A stretch of 64,000 nt of DNA from Clostridia bacterium (GCA_017465145.1 JAFTWU010000004.1:1-64000), one strand, 5' to 3'; counted from the first letter of the stretch, positions 24,821 to 33,707 are shown. Numbers and translations are program-made. Notes: generated by a model not told the origin, from the letters alone.

Positions 24821-24855
24821 TTAAAAGGTATTACAATAGTTAAAAGGTTATTTGC

Positions 24856-24884
24856 TTGACATTATTTATTTCTTTACATATAAT
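24856..24884 (+). promoter_or_regulatory. Consensus promoter of the cysteine synthase gene
   Basis: TTGACA (24856-24861), 17-base spacer, TATAAT (24879-24884). Confidence 0.85.
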
Positions 24885-24913
24885 AAATTAGATTAAAATT
24901 AAAGGCTTTAAAT

Positions 24914-25843
24914 ATGATTTGCAAAAATATTTTAGACGCGGTGGGTAATACCCCTATTATAAAACTAAATCGCATAGTAGATGAAGACTCCGCTCAAATT
25001 TTGGTTAAGTTTGAAGGGCTAAACGTTGGCGGTTCTATAAAGACTAGAACGGCACTTAATATGATTGACCAAGCGGAAAAAAGCGGACTTATTAATAAAG
25101 ATACTATAATCGTTGAGCCAACTAGCGGTAATCAAGGAATAGGGCTTGCGCTTGTTGGTGCAGTTCGCGGATACAAGGTTAAAATTATTATGCCCGATTC
25201 CGTTAGCGAAGAACGTAGAAAACTAGTTAATCAATACGGTGCGGAAGTTATCCTTGTGCACGACGACGGCAATATCGGTTTATGTATTGAAGAATGCTTA
25301 AATTTAGCACTTAAGATGAAAGAAGAAAACCCTTCCGTTTTCGTTCCCCAACAATTTGAAAACCCCGCTAACCCCGAAATTCAAAGAAGGGCAACGGGCA
25401 AAGAAATTTTAGCCCAAGTAAACGGACCTATCCACGGTTTTTGTAGCGGTATAGGTACGGGCGGAACGATTACCGGTATCGGTGAAACGCTCAAGGCGGA
25501 AAATCCCGATATGGTTATTTGGGCGGTTGAACCTGAAAACGCGGCTATTTTGTCTGGCGGTTCTATAGGCACTCACTTGCAAATGGGTATCGGTGACGGG
25601 CTTATCCCCGCAATTCTTAACCAAAGCATCTACGACGACGTTTGCATTATAAAAGATGAAGAAGCAATTCAAACTTCTAAAGATTTAGCGGCTAAAGAAG
25701 GTATCTTATGCGGTATAAGTAGCGGAACAAACGTGGCGGCGGCTATTAAACTTGCTAAAAAACTTGGCAAGGGCAAGACCGTTGTAACCGTTCTTCCCGA
25801 TACGGCGGAAAGATATTTTTCTACCCCCTTATTTGATAAATAA
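24914..25843 (+). CDS. cysK: Cysteine synthase family PLP enzyme
   Basis: This 309-residue enzyme makes cysteine from O-acetylserine and sulfide with pyridoxal phosphate. The PLP lysine is Lys43 in LNVGGSIKTRTALN. EPTSGNQGIG (68-77) is the substrate loop, and SGIGTGGTITGIG is the phosphate-binding glycine loop. The canonical sequences read SVKDR and SGNTGIG, whereas here they are SIKTR and SGNQGIG. I recall this variant in several Clostridia enzymes annotated as cysteine synthase, so the broad call stands but the substrate could differ. It is a single-gene unit with a consensus promoter and a terminator at 25867. No cysE or sulfur regulator is adjacent. Confidence 0.88.
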   Translation: MICKNILDAVGNTPIIKLNRIVDEDSAQILVKFEGLNVGGSIKTRTALNMIDQAEKSGLINKDTIIVEPTSGNQGIGLALVGAVRGYKVKIIMPDSVSEERRKLVNQYGAEVILVHDDGNIGLCIEECLNLALKMKEENPSVFVPQQFENPANPEIQRRATGKEILAQVNGPIHGFCSGIGTGGTITGIGETLKAENPDMVIWAVEPENAAILSGGSIGTHLQMGIGDGLIPAILNQSIYDDVCIIKDEEAIQTSKDLAAKEGILCGISSGTNVAAAIKLAKKLGKGKTVVTVLPDTAERYFSTPLFDK

Positions 25844-25866
25844 AAAACCAAAAAAAGTTTCATTAT

Positions 25867-25896
25867 AGCGCTTGCCGAAAAGGTGGGCGCTTTTTT
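25867..25896 (+). terminator. Terminator of the cysteine synthase gene
   Basis: A 10-bp stem with three G-T pairs (25867-25876 with 25882-25891), followed by TTTTT. Confidence 0.75.
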
Positions 25897-26008
25897 GTTT
25901 TCTCTTTGCGCGTTTTATTTTTGTAGCCGTACTTTTTTGTTTAATTTCAAAATTAAACGAACTATAAGATAAATTAATAGTTTTAATTAAAAAAAGCATT
26001 TTTTTTGT

Positions 26009-26037
26009 TTGACAAATAAAATATAAAGTATTAAAAT
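26009..26037 (+). promoter_or_regulatory. Promoter of the cation/proton antiporter gene
   Basis: TTGACA (26009-26014), 17-base spacer, TAAAAT (26032-26037). Confidence 0.8.
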
Positions 26038-26045
26038 CTAGTGGT

Positions 26046-26061
26046 TGACTGCTAGCAGTCA
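26046..26061. promoter_or_regulatory. Perfect 16-bp palindrome at the antiporter transcription start
   Basis: TGACTGCTAGCAGTCA begins 9 bases after the -10 element, so it covers the first transcribed bases. It could be an operator or a 5'-terminal RNA hairpin that stabilises the message. Confidence 0.55.
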
Positions 26062-26091
26062 GTAAAATTACCATTAAAAAGAGGCGAATTT

Positions 26092-27387
26092 ATGCAGATA
26101 TTGTTGGCATTAGCGATTGCGTTACTCGTTGGTCTTGCGCTATCACGTCTTGCAAAACTAGTTAAACTTCCCGCCGTTACGGCATACCTTGTTGCAGGTA
26201 TTTTAATCGGTCCGTTCTGTCTAGGCAGACTTGGTATAGACGGTTTAGGGTTTATAGCGGGCGTTCCTGAATCTTTAGACGTAGTTTCTAACGCCGCACT
26301 TGGCTTTATTGCCTTTTCTATCGGCAACGAATTCCGCCTATCACAAATTAAAAAAATCGGTAAGCAAGCAACCGTCATAGGTATCTTTCAAGCGGTTGTT
26401 GCAACTCTATTAGTAGATGCTGCACTTATCGTAGTACACTTAATTATCCCCGATAAATTCCCGCTAGAAGCGGCAATCGTTTTAGGTGCGGTAGCATCTG
26501 CAACGGCACCCGCTGCAACTTTAATGGTAGTTCGCCAATACAAAGCAAAAGGTCCTGTAACAGACACGTTACTTCCCGTAGTTGCTATCGACGACGCAGT
26601 TGGCTTAATTCTATTTGCAGTATCATTTGGTATTGCAGGCGCTCTCCAAAACGGTCAAATTAACCTTATCACCGTGTTGGTTGAACCACTACTTGAAATC
26701 GTTCTATCCCTAAGCCTTGGTGCAGTATTAGGCTTTATAATAACTTTTGTAGAAAGATTTTTCCATTCACGTTCAAAGCGTCTTTCGGTATCGGTAGCAT
26801 TCGTATTTTTGGCGGTTGCAATCTCTACATTAAGCAAGGCGGGTGAAGGTTGGCATATCGGCTCAGTTCACGTTGGGTTTTCTTCACTTTTAACTTGTAT
26901 GATGCTTGGAACGGTGTTCTGCAACACTTGTGATTTCTCAGAAGAACTTATGGATAGGCTTGACCGTTGGACTGCACCTTTATTTATATTGTTCTTCGTA
27001 ATAAGCGGTGCAAAACTTGATATGACCATTTTTGCAAATCCCTTTATGGTGCTAATCGGCGTAATTTACATTATATTCCGTTCGGCAGGTAAATATTTTG
27101 GTGCGGGTATGAGTGCAAGATTCGTTAAGGCAGAACCCAACGTTAGAAAATATCTTGGTATAACCTTGTTACCGCAAGCGGGCGTTGCACTAGGTATGGC
27201 TATGATTGCGAAAGACTTGCCAGGTGGCGCGGGTGATATCGTTGCAAACGTAACCTTGTTCTCCGTTCTAATTTACGAACTTGTCGGTCCTTTCCTCACT
27301 AAATTCGCGTTGCAAAAAGCGGGCGAAATTAACCCAGAAGGCAAGGTTAGTAACCGTGGCAAAAGAGAAGAACCTTCTCATAGATAA
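26092..27387 (+). CDS. Cation:proton antiporter, CPA2 family
   Basis: This protein of 431 residues has about twelve membrane helices and exchanges Na+ or K+ for protons. The start fits the KefB/NapA-type group: SRLAKLVKLPAVTAYLVAGI, then LIGPFCLG, and later FIAFSIGNEFRL. The ion-binding region is visible as VLGAVASATAPAATLMVVRQ followed by VVAIDDAVGLILFA, which holds the paired acidic residues (Asp-Asp) of electrogenic antiporters. The cytosolic TrkA-N domain of Kef proteins is absent, and the chain ends in a short charged tail. It has its own promoter with a palindrome at the start site (26046) and a good ribosome binding site. Confidence 0.9.
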   Translation: MQILLALAIALLVGLALSRLAKLVKLPAVTAYLVAGILIGPFCLGRLGIDGLGFIAGVPESLDVVSNAALGFIAFSIGNEFRLSQIKKIGKQATVIGIFQAVVATLLVDAALIVVHLIIPDKFPLEAAIVLGAVASATAPAATLMVVRQYKAKGPVTDTLLPVVAIDDAVGLILFAVSFGIAGALQNGQINLITVLVEPLLEIVLSLSLGAVLGFIITFVERFFHSRSKRLSVSVAFVFLAVAISTLSKAGEGWHIGSVHVGFSSLLTCMMLGTVFCNTCDFSEELMDRLDRWTAPLFILFFVISGAKLDMTIFANPFMVLIGVIYIIFRSAGKYFGAGMSARFVKAEPNVRKYLGITLLPQAGVALGMAMIAKDLPGGAGDIVANVTLFSVLIYELVGPFLTKFALQKAGEINPEGKVSNRGKREEPSHR

Positions 27388-27451
27388 CCCCGTGTTATGA
27401 TGAAAAAGTAAAACGTAACGTTTGAAAATTCAAAGATTCTAATAAAAAATA

Positions 27452-27477
27452 AAACACCGCATATCGCGGTGTTTTTC
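27452..27477 (+). terminator. Terminator of the antiporter gene
   Basis: A 9-bp stem (27452-27460 with 27466-27474) followed by Ts. Confidence 0.78.
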
Positions 27478-27545
27478 TTTATGTTTTTCCTTATATAATG
27501 GTGTTTTCACGCCTTATACTGCGATTTATCCTTCTCTTTAACTAA

Positions 27546-27557
27546 ATATGCGCATAT
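27546..27557. promoter_or_regulatory. Palindrome ATATGCGCATAT abutting the -35 of the DUF1295 gene
   Basis: A perfect 12-bp palindrome ends one base before the TTGACA at 27559. The same core lies at 13557-13570. Its position fits an activator or repressor site. Confidence 0.55.
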
Positions 27558-27558
27558 A

Positions 27559-27587
27559 TTGACAAAGGTTTTATAATAGATTATAAT
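27559..27587 (+). promoter_or_regulatory. Consensus promoter of the DUF1295 gene
   Basis: TTGACA (27559-27564), 17-base spacer, TATAAT (27582-27587). Confidence 0.85.
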
Positions 27588-27621
27588 AACTTTCGTTTAT
27601 TAACTCTACGCGGGGGATAAA

Positions 27622-28482
27622 ATGAAAAATTTTAAGTTAAATAGGGCTGTTTCATTTACTATAGTAACGCTAGTTTACGCTATCGCAGGCGTTAGCAGTA
27701 TATTTATTTATAAGGCTTTCAACCTGCCGTTTTGGTTAACCTTATTAATAGCAGACGCTTTGGCAACGGTAATCGTGTTTATATACAGCGTAACCCTTAA
27801 TAACGCGTCCGTATACGACCCTTATTGGAGTGTTCAACCCATATTTATATTAATATGTTACGCCGTTCAATACGGTTTAACGCTATCGGGCTTAATTATT
27901 CTAGTCGTTGTATGTCTTTGGGGAATAAGATTAACGGCTAATTGGGCGTATACCTTTAAAAACTTAACCCATCAAGATTGGCGTTATACTATGCTTAAAG
28001 AACAAACGGGCTTGTTCTACCCTATAATTAACTTTATAGGTATACATATGGTACCAACCGTAGTCGTTTACGCTTGCACGTTACCTGCAGTATACGTTAT
28101 CGTGGAAGGCGCGTCTTTTAGTTGGTGGACTGTTGTCTTTAGTTGTCTATCCGTTTTCGCCTTTACCATGCAAGGCATTGCTGATATTCAAATGCATAGA
28201 TTCCGCCGTAGCGGTGTTAAAGGTTTTAATCGCACGGGGCTTTGGAAATATTCGCGCCACCCTAACTATCTTGGCGAAATTTTAATGTGGTGGGGCGTAG
28301 GCTTAGCGTCGGTATTTGCACTTAACGGCCATTGGTATTTGCTTGGCGGGGCACTACTTAACACCTTGCTATTTGCTTGCGTAAGTATTCCTATGGCGGA
28401 AAAGCGTCAAGGCAGAAAAGAAGGTTTTAGCGAATATAAAAGTCAAACCCGCTATCTACTTCCCTTAAAGCGTTTTAGATAA
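27622..28482 (+). CDS. DUF1295 membrane protein, steroid 5-alpha-reductase-like fold
   Basis: This protein of 286 residues has about seven membrane helices. The C-terminal signature GLWKYSRHPNYLGEILMWWG with the downstream end MAEKRQGRKEGFSEYKSQTR marks the DUF1295/isoprenylcysteine methyltransferase and steroid reductase-like clan, which binds a cofactor (NADPH or SAM) in the membrane and modifies lipid-like substrates. The N-terminal part YDPYWSVQPIF is also typical of DUF1295. The actual reaction in bacteria is not established to my knowledge. Expression is from a consensus promoter preceded by a palindrome, so this gene is probably regulated. The ribosome binding site is GGGGGAT. Confidence 0.9.
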   Translation: MKNFKLNRAVSFTIVTLVYAIAGVSSIFIYKAFNLPFWLTLLIADALATVIVFIYSVTLNNASVYDPYWSVQPIFILICYAVQYGLTLSGLIILVVVCLWGIRLTANWAYTFKNLTHQDWRYTMLKEQTGLFYPIINFIGIHMVPTVVVYACTLPAVYVIVEGASFSWWTVVFSCLSVFAFTMQGIADIQMHRFRRSGVKGFNRTGLWKYSRHPNYLGEILMWWGVGLASVFALNGHWYLLGGALLNTLLFACVSIPMAEKRQGRKEGFSEYKSQTRYLLPLKRFR

Positions 28483-28717
28483 AATTTAGAAAGATTTGCA
28501 CTAGCAAGCATTTTTAACAGAACTTCAATTTGCAATAAAATTATGCAAAAGTTGTATTTTATTCATTTTGATATTCAATTTGGTGAAAAGTTTGTATTAG
28601 TAGACAAATTATTTTGCTAATTTCTTGATTTTTTTATCGTTTTATAATAAAATGGTAATACGTTGTTGACGAAGGTTATCAACCGAACGTAAGAAAAGAA
28701 AATAAAGGAGCAGGGTA

Positions 28718-29590
28718 ATGAACGTTTTAGTTTCAACCGATACTTCTTGTATAGTTAATTACGACGTGTTAAAAAAGTATAACGTAAGTGTATTTCCCCT
28801 TAACGTTATAATCGATGGCGAAGAATTTTTAGACGGCGTAACCATCACTCAAGACCAACTTAAAGACGCTATGCGCGGAGAAAAGGACGTTAAAACTTCC
28901 ACACCACCCCTTGGCGAAATTTACGAATATTTTGAAAACCTTTTTGCAAAAGGTTACGACCATATAATTCACTTTACTATTTCTAGTAAGTTGTCTTCTA
29001 TGTACGAACTATTCTGTAACGTTGCAAAGCAACATTTCGACGGAAAGTTAACTATAATCGACTCTTATTCTATTTCCACGATAATGCTTTCACACGTCCT
29101 TTACGCTTATGAAGAAGTAACTAAGGGCACGGCGCTAGAAGAAATAGTTGAAAACGTTAAAAAGAGAATTAAAAATAATCCTATTGTTTTCGTTCCAGAA
29201 AACCTAACGGCACTTAAAAACGGCGGCAGATTATCACCCGCAGCGGCTGCTATCGGCACTATTTTGGGCATTAAACCCGTTATCGTGCTAGAAGACGGTG
29301 CGCTTGAAAAAAGTGAAGTGGTTCGTAACGTTAAAAGGGCGTTTAGCGAAAGAATTGCTAAACTTATAAAAGATTATCCTATCAGCGCTTACGATTGGTC
29401 GGTTATTGGTTTTGACCCTATTGAAAATACCATTAACTACGTTATAGACCAAGTTAAACAAGTTGCTAAAGATTATAACGTTATCACCGGCGTATTGCCC
29501 ATAAACGTTTGCGCGCATTGTGGTCCTGGCACGATAGGTGTAATCGTATCACCAAAAATTAACGGCAAATCTGTTAACGAATTTATGTAA
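28718..29590 (+). CDS. DegV family fatty-acid-binding protein
   Basis: This 290-residue soluble two-domain protein binds one long-chain fatty acid. In Firmicutes, members (FakB) hand the acid to the kinase FakA for phosphorylation and entry into phospholipid synthesis. Family features are visible: STDTSCIVNYDVLKKYNVSV at the start, STPPLGEIYEYFENL (fatty-acid carboxylate Ser-Thr region, ~61-75), HFTISSKLSSMYELF (~88-102) and GGRLSPAAAAIGTILGIKPV (~169-188). No fakA-like gene lies in the window. The gene stands alone behind AAGGAG, with a small hairpin at 29598. It fits the lipid emphasis of the 30-36 kb region, but a direct link is inference. Confidence 0.92.
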   Translation: MNVLVSTDTSCIVNYDVLKKYNVSVFPLNVIIDGEEFLDGVTITQDQLKDAMRGEKDVKTSTPPLGEIYEYFENLFAKGYDHIIHFTISSKLSSMYELFCNVAKQHFDGKLTIIDSYSISTIMLSHVLYAYEEVTKGTALEEIVENVKKRIKNNPIVFVPENLTALKNGGRLSPAAAAIGTILGIKPVIVLEDGALEKSEVVRNVKRAFSERIAKLIKDYPISAYDWSVIGFDPIENTINYVIDQVKQVAKDYNVITGVLPINVCAHCGPGTIGVIVSPKINGKSVNEFM

Positions 29591-29597
29591 AACTAAA

Positions 29598-29622
29598 AAA
29601 GCCTGCATACGCAGGCTTTACC
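29598..29622 (+). terminator. Terminator of the degV gene
   Basis: A 9-bp stem (29598-29606 with 29611-29619) with loop ATAC; the T-run is short. Confidence 0.65.
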
Positions 29623-29665
29623 TTTATACTTAACCCTTATTTATCAATATTTTTAAGGAGCTAAT

Positions 29666-30460
29666 ATGAAAACGCAATTTCCCATAATCGACTTTCATAC
29701 CCACCCGTATATTGACGAAAGCACTAACATATGCGTACATAAAGAATATTGCAATATGGACGTGTCTAGCACCGTTGAAACGTTTAAGAAACTTGGCATA
29801 GAAAAAATTTGCGGTTCAGTAACTTTCAACGGCGGTGCGTTAAAGCCCGAAAACTGCACGTGGGATAGTGTTAGAAAAATGAACGATACCGCCCTAAAAC
29901 TAAAGGAAATTTACGGCGATTTTTACCACCCCGGTTTTCATATTCACCCCGCTTACGTTAAAGAATCTATTTTAGAAGTTGAACGTATGCACAAGTTAGG
30001 CGTTAATTTGGTGGGGGAATTAGTTCCCTATATGCACGGCTGGGCGGACTATTCTAGTAAAGAGTTTTACGAAATTTTAGACGCGGTAGAGCACTATGAT
30101 ATGGTGCTTAATATCCACACGATATACGACGGTAGCGTAGATAAACTTGTTAAAGACCGCAAAAATTTAACGATAGTTGCCGCACACCCAAGCGAATACG
30201 AAGGGTTTATGGAACACTTAAACCGTATGAAAATAAGCGAAAATTACTATTTAGATTTATCGGGCACGGGCATCTTCCGTATGGGTTTATTGCGCCATGG
30301 TATAGACGAATTCGGTGCAGACCGCTTTATTTTCGGCTCTGATTATCCCATATGCAACCCCGCTTGCTACGTTGGTGGCGTGGCGTATAATACAACGCTA
30401 ACTGACGAAGAAAAGGAAAAGATTTTATACTTAAATGCAAAGCGTTTGCTTAGGTTATAG
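29666..30460 (+). CDS. Amidohydrolase family 2 (ACMSD-like) metal-dependent hydrolase
   Basis: This 264-residue TIM-barrel hydrolase or decarboxylase has metal-binding motifs in family order: IDFHTHPY (~8-15), FHIHPAY (~92-98), LNIHTIYD (~149-156), IVAAHPSEYEG (~170-180) and FIFGSDYPICNP (~222-233, the conserved Asp). This layout fits the amidohydrolase 2 group that includes o-succinyl and aminocarboxymuconate semialdehyde decarboxylases, but many members are unassigned. It has a good ribosome binding site (AAGGAG) and no obvious operon partner. A terminator lies at 30518. The substrate is unknown. Confidence 0.88.
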   Translation: MKTQFPIIDFHTHPYIDESTNICVHKEYCNMDVSSTVETFKKLGIEKICGSVTFNGGALKPENCTWDSVRKMNDTALKLKEIYGDFYHPGFHIHPAYVKESILEVERMHKLGVNLVGELVPYMHGWADYSSKEFYEILDAVEHYDMVLNIHTIYDGSVDKLVKDRKNLTIVAAHPSEYEGFMEHLNRMKISENYYLDLSGTGIFRMGLLRHGIDEFGADRFIFGSDYPICNPACYVGGVAYNTTLTDEEKEKILYLNAKRLLRL

Positions 30461-30517
30461 GCGCGAATTATTTTACAGAGCGCGCTAAAAACAAGAAAAG
30501 AAGTGGAATTAAAAATT

Positions 30518-30542
30518 AAAGGGTGATTTTATCACCCTTTTT
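30518..30542 (+). terminator. Terminator of the amidohydrolase gene
   Basis: A 10-bp stem (30518-30527 with 30531-30540), loop TTT, then Ts. Confidence 0.85.
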
Positions 30543-30552
30543 CTAATTGATA

Positions 30553-30581
30553 TTGACAAAACGAAAAAATAGTTTTATATT
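30553..30581 (+). promoter_or_regulatory. Promoter of the DUF5058/M20 operon
   Basis: TTGACA (30553-30558), 17-base spacer, TATATT (30576-30581), upstream of the start at 30646. Confidence 0.8.
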
Positions 30582-30645
30582 ATAAAAGTATTTATGTAGT
30601 TATATATGGATATGCAAAAAATTACCTTACAAGAGAGGTGGCAAA

Positions 30646-31437
30646 ATGGATTTTAGTTTAAATAATCCTTGGCTATTTGTTATTGTTGCCGTAATTGTTT
30701 TGGCAGTTTTGGGGCAATCGGTATTTTTCCTTGTTCGCGCCCTTAAACGTGCAAAAGAACTTGGCATAGCAAATAGTACTATCAAAAAGACGGTGTCGTC
30801 TTCTGCAATATTCACAATAGCACCCGCTATTGCAATAGTCGTTGGCGTTATAGTATTAGCACCAAAGCTTGGCGTTGCATTGCCTTGGCTTAGACTTTCG
30901 GTAATAGGTTCACTATCCTATGAAACTATTGCAGCTGAAAATACTCTAGAAGCGCTTGGCGGTATTTCACAAGTAACTAACGCTACTGAATACGTAACTA
31001 TTGCTTGGGTTATGACGCTTGGTATTTTAATCGGCTTAATCTTAGTTCCCATTTTAGCGAAACCCATACAAAAGGGTATGGTAAGCATTGGTAAAAAGGA
31101 TAAACGTTGGAGCGAAATTTTCTCTGACGCAATGTTTATGGGTATGATTTCCGCTTTCGTTGGCTACGTTTTCTGCGACGTTACTCACTTGTTTATGAGT
31201 GAAGAAGCGTTCGGCAAAGTAGCGGCGAAGTTTGCAGAAAAGAACGGCGGTGCAATTTTAACTAGAACGGCAAGTTTAATTCCCGTTTGCGTTATGGCTG
31301 TTTCCGCTGTAATTATGGCAATAATCGGTCTTTTATCCAAAAAGACTAAGGCGCGTTGGCTTGCAGATTACGCTTTGCCTATAAGTTTAATTATCGGCAT
31401 GGCGTCTGCAATTCCGTTCACCATTTGGCTAGGTTAA
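30646..31437 (+). CDS. DUF5058 family membrane protein, first gene of an M20 peptidase operon
   Basis: This protein of 263 residues has about six membrane helices. It matches the pattern I know as DUF5058: an N-terminal helix (WLFVIVAVIVLAVLGQSVFF), then RALKRAKELG and VSSSAIFTIAPAIAIVVGVI, a loop with LPWLRLSVIGSLSYE, and a C-terminal AMFMGMISAFVGYVFCD. The function of the family is not known to me. The next gene is another membrane protein 15 bases on, and the M20 peptidase follows 2 bases after that. A two-component carrier or exporter handling the peptidase's substrate or product is a fair inference. The ribosome binding site GAGGTG is clear. Confidence 0.8.
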   Translation: MDFSLNNPWLFVIVAVIVLAVLGQSVFFLVRALKRAKELGIANSTIKKTVSSSAIFTIAPAIAIVVGVIVLAPKLGVALPWLRLSVIGSLSYETIAAENTLEALGGISQVTNATEYVTIAWVMTLGILIGLILVPILAKPIQKGMVSIGKKDKRWSEIFSDAMFMGMISAFVGYVFCDVTHLFMSEEAFGKVAAKFAEKNGGAILTRTASLIPVCVMAVSAVIMAIIGLLSKKTKARWLADYALPISLIIGMASAIPFTIWLG

Positions 31438-31452
31438 TAGGGGGTAAAGGTT

Positions 31453-32169
31453 ATGACGAACGAAAATAAAACTTTTGAAATGAAAGAATTAAAACCCACT
31501 TCAACCTATATGGATAACGTTCATAAATGGGGCAGAATTTGGGGCGTTATTATGCTAGTGTTAATTTTAGCATATCCCATTTTAAGTTGCCTTATATTCG
31601 GGGTATTGCCCGATTGGAACGCACTTCTTAAAGGCTTACTTGCAACCTTGCCTATGTATTGGGCGGTAGGTTTAATTGAAATTTTCACCTACGTTCCTAT
31701 GCTTGGCGTTGGCGGTTCATATCTATCTTTCGTAACGGGCAACATTTCTAACCTTAAACTTCCTTGCGCACTAGACGCTATGGAACGCGCGGGTTATAAG
31801 GCGTCTAGCGAAGAAGGTGAAGTTATTTCCACCATCTCTATCGCAGTATCAAGCATCGTTACCACCGCTATAATTTTAATCGGTGTAATATTGCTTATTC
31901 CTTTCCGTGAAGAATTGCCAAAGATTTTAAACAACGAAATTATTGCACCTGCTTTCGACCAAATATTACCTGCGCTTTTCGGCGCTCTTGGCGTAGTATT
32001 TATCTCTAAAGCGCCCAAACTTGCAATAGTTCCCGTATCACTTATGTTAATTTTATTTATCGCTATCCCCGCGTTAAATCAAAGCACGGTTGGTATTATG
32101 GTTCCCGTTGGCGTAGTCGTATCTATTCTTACGGCGTTCATTATGTACAAAAAGAAATGGATTAAATAA
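31453..32169 (+). CDS. Membrane protein paired with the DUF5058 protein
   Basis: This protein of 238 residues has about six membrane helices. A soluble N-terminus (MKELKPTSTYMDNVHKWGR) precedes the first helix, and a loop with VTGNISNLKLPCALDAMERA and YKASSEEGEVISTISIAVSS lies in the middle. It starts 15 bases after the DUF5058 gene, and the peptidase gene begins 2 bases after its stop, so all three are one transcript. I do not recall a named function. Being a multi-pass partner of a second membrane protein, it could form the other half of a carrier. No ATP-binding or ion-motive motif is visible. Confidence 0.75.
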   Translation: MTNENKTFEMKELKPTSTYMDNVHKWGRIWGVIMLVLILAYPILSCLIFGVLPDWNALLKGLLATLPMYWAVGLIEIFTYVPMLGVGGSYLSFVTGNISNLKLPCALDAMERAGYKASSEEGEVISTISIAVSSIVTTAIILIGVILLIPFREELPKILNNEIIAPAFDQILPALFGALGVVFISKAPKLAIVPVSLMLILFIAIPALNQSTVGIMVPVGVVVSILTAFIMYKKKWIK

Positions 32170-32171
32170 TT

Positions 32172-33620
32172 ATGGAATGGTATCACTATTTACTTATTGG
32201 TTTAGGTGCGCTTGTTATATTGTTTTTTGCAATAATTTTAATACGCGCCCTAGCCTTTAAGCCTAAAAACAACACTAAAATTTTACCAGGCGAAGAAGTT
32301 TTTGATAAAGACAGGGCAGTCGACTGCTTGCGCGAACTTTTAACTTGCAAAACCATATCTTATAAAGACACTTCTTTAGAAGATAATTTAGAGTTCGATA
32401 AACTTATCGCTAAACTTCCCACACTTTACCCAAACGTATGGCAAAAATGTCCGTTACTTCGCTTGCCAGATAGGGCACTATTGTTTAAGTGGGAAGGTAA
32501 AAACCACGACAATCCGTCCGTTATGATGTCCCATTACGACGTTGTTCCCGTTGATGAATCGGGTTGGGAAAAACCTGCTTTCGACGGCATTATAGAAGAC
32601 GGCGTTTTGTGGGGTAGGGGCGCGCTTGACACTAAGGTTACGCTTAACGGCGCAATGTTTAGTGCAGACACACTTATCGCGCAAGGTTTCGTTCCCGAAA
32701 ACGACGTTTACTTTGCATTTTCCGGCTGTGAAGAAACAAACGGCAACGGTGCGGTAAATATCGTAAATTGGTTCAAAGAACAAGGTATTACCCCCGCGCT
32801 AGTAGTAGACGAAGGTGGCGGTGTAGTTGAAAACGTTTTCCCCGGTGTTAAAGTGCCTTGCGGACTTATAGGTATTGCCGAAAAAGGTCTTTTAGAAGTT
32901 GAATACGTTGCTAAATCTAACGGTGGGCACGCATCCGCACCCAAGCCTAATTCACCACTAATAGCCGTTTCTAAAGCGGTATGTAAGGTGGAAAATAACC
33001 CCTTCAAAGCGCACTTAACTAAACCCGTTAAAGAGATGTTCGACACACTTGGCAGACACTCTAGTTTCGTTTACAGATTGATTTTTGCAAACCTCTGGTG
33101 TTTTAAGTGGGTGCTAGATTTATTAAGCAAAAAACAGGGTGGGGAAATGAACGCTCTAATGCGCACTACCACCGCCTTTACGCAAGCGAAAGGTAGCAAG
33201 GCATCTAACGTTATTCCGTCTACTGCGTCTATCGTTTCTAATATGAGATTAAACCCTATGGATACGGTTGATAGCGCTAAAGCATATCTTGAAAAGACGG
33301 TGAACGACGATAAGGTAGAAATTAAGTTCCTTAACGGCATAAATCCTAGTGCTATATCAGAAACCTATTGCCCTGCATACGATAAAGTAGCACAGGCGAT
33401 AGCGTCCACTTGGAAAGGGGCAATCGTATCACCCTATCTTATGGTTCAATGTTCAGATAGTCGCCACTACGGTTCAATATCTAACCACGTATACCGTTTT
33501 TCCGCTATGGATTTAACAAGCGAAGAACGTGCAACTATCCACGGACATAACGAAAGAATAAGAATAGAGTGCTTGCACCGTTCGGTAGAATTTTACTTAA
33601 GGCTTTTACGTCAATGTTAA
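32172..33620 (+). CDS. M20-family metallopeptidase with N-terminal membrane anchor (PM20D1/CPS1-like)
   Basis: This protein has 482 residues. One N-terminal membrane helix (~5-27) precedes an M20 di-zinc hydrolase domain. Metal and catalytic residues are visible: His121 and Asp123 in MSHYDVVPVDES, Asp153 in GRGALDTK, the general base pair Glu187-Glu188 in SGCEETNGNG, the VVDEGGG motif (~211-217) and a late His in IHGHNERI. The long form with a membrane anchor resembles yeast carboxypeptidase S and mammalian PM20D1, which cleaves or forms N-acyl amino acids. Other M20 proteins are dipeptidases or deacylases, so the substrate is open. It is the third gene of the DUF5058 operon. Confidence 0.9.
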   Translation: MEWYHYLLIGLGALVILFFAIILIRALAFKPKNNTKILPGEEVFDKDRAVDCLRELLTCKTISYKDTSLEDNLEFDKLIAKLPTLYPNVWQKCPLLRLPDRALLFKWEGKNHDNPSVMMSHYDVVPVDESGWEKPAFDGIIEDGVLWGRGALDTKVTLNGAMFSADTLIAQGFVPENDVYFAFSGCEETNGNGAVNIVNWFKEQGITPALVVDEGGGVVENVFPGVKVPCGLIGIAEKGLLEVEYVAKSNGGHASAPKPNSPLIAVSKAVCKVENNPFKAHLTKPVKEMFDTLGRHSSFVYRLIFANLWCFKWVLDLLSKKQGGEMNALMRTTTAFTQAKGSKASNVIPSTASIVSNMRLNPMDTVDSAKAYLEKTVNDDKVEIKFLNGINPSAISETYCPAYDKVAQAIASTWKGAIVSPYLMVQCSDSRHYGSISNHVYRFSAMDLTSEERATIHGHNERIRIECLHRSVEFYLRLLRQC

Positions 33621-33624
33621 TTTA

Positions 33625-33660
33625 TTTAAGGTGGTTTAGCGCACGTTAAACCGCCTTAAA
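33625..33660 (+). terminator. Long hairpin after the M20 gene, terminator-like
   Basis: A stem of about 13 bp (33625-33637 with 33648-33660, one G-T pair) lies just after the stop. There is no T-run, so termination strength is uncertain. Confidence 0.5.
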
Positions 33661-33707
33661 TAACATTATTTTGTAATAATATTTGTACAATTTTTTGGGG
33701 GCGTTTT

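Noticed and set aside
28671-28697. CGTTGTTGA...TCAACCGAACG hairpin before the degV gene
   Set aside because: Short interrupted stem without T-run or conserved surroundings; not enough to call a regulatory element.
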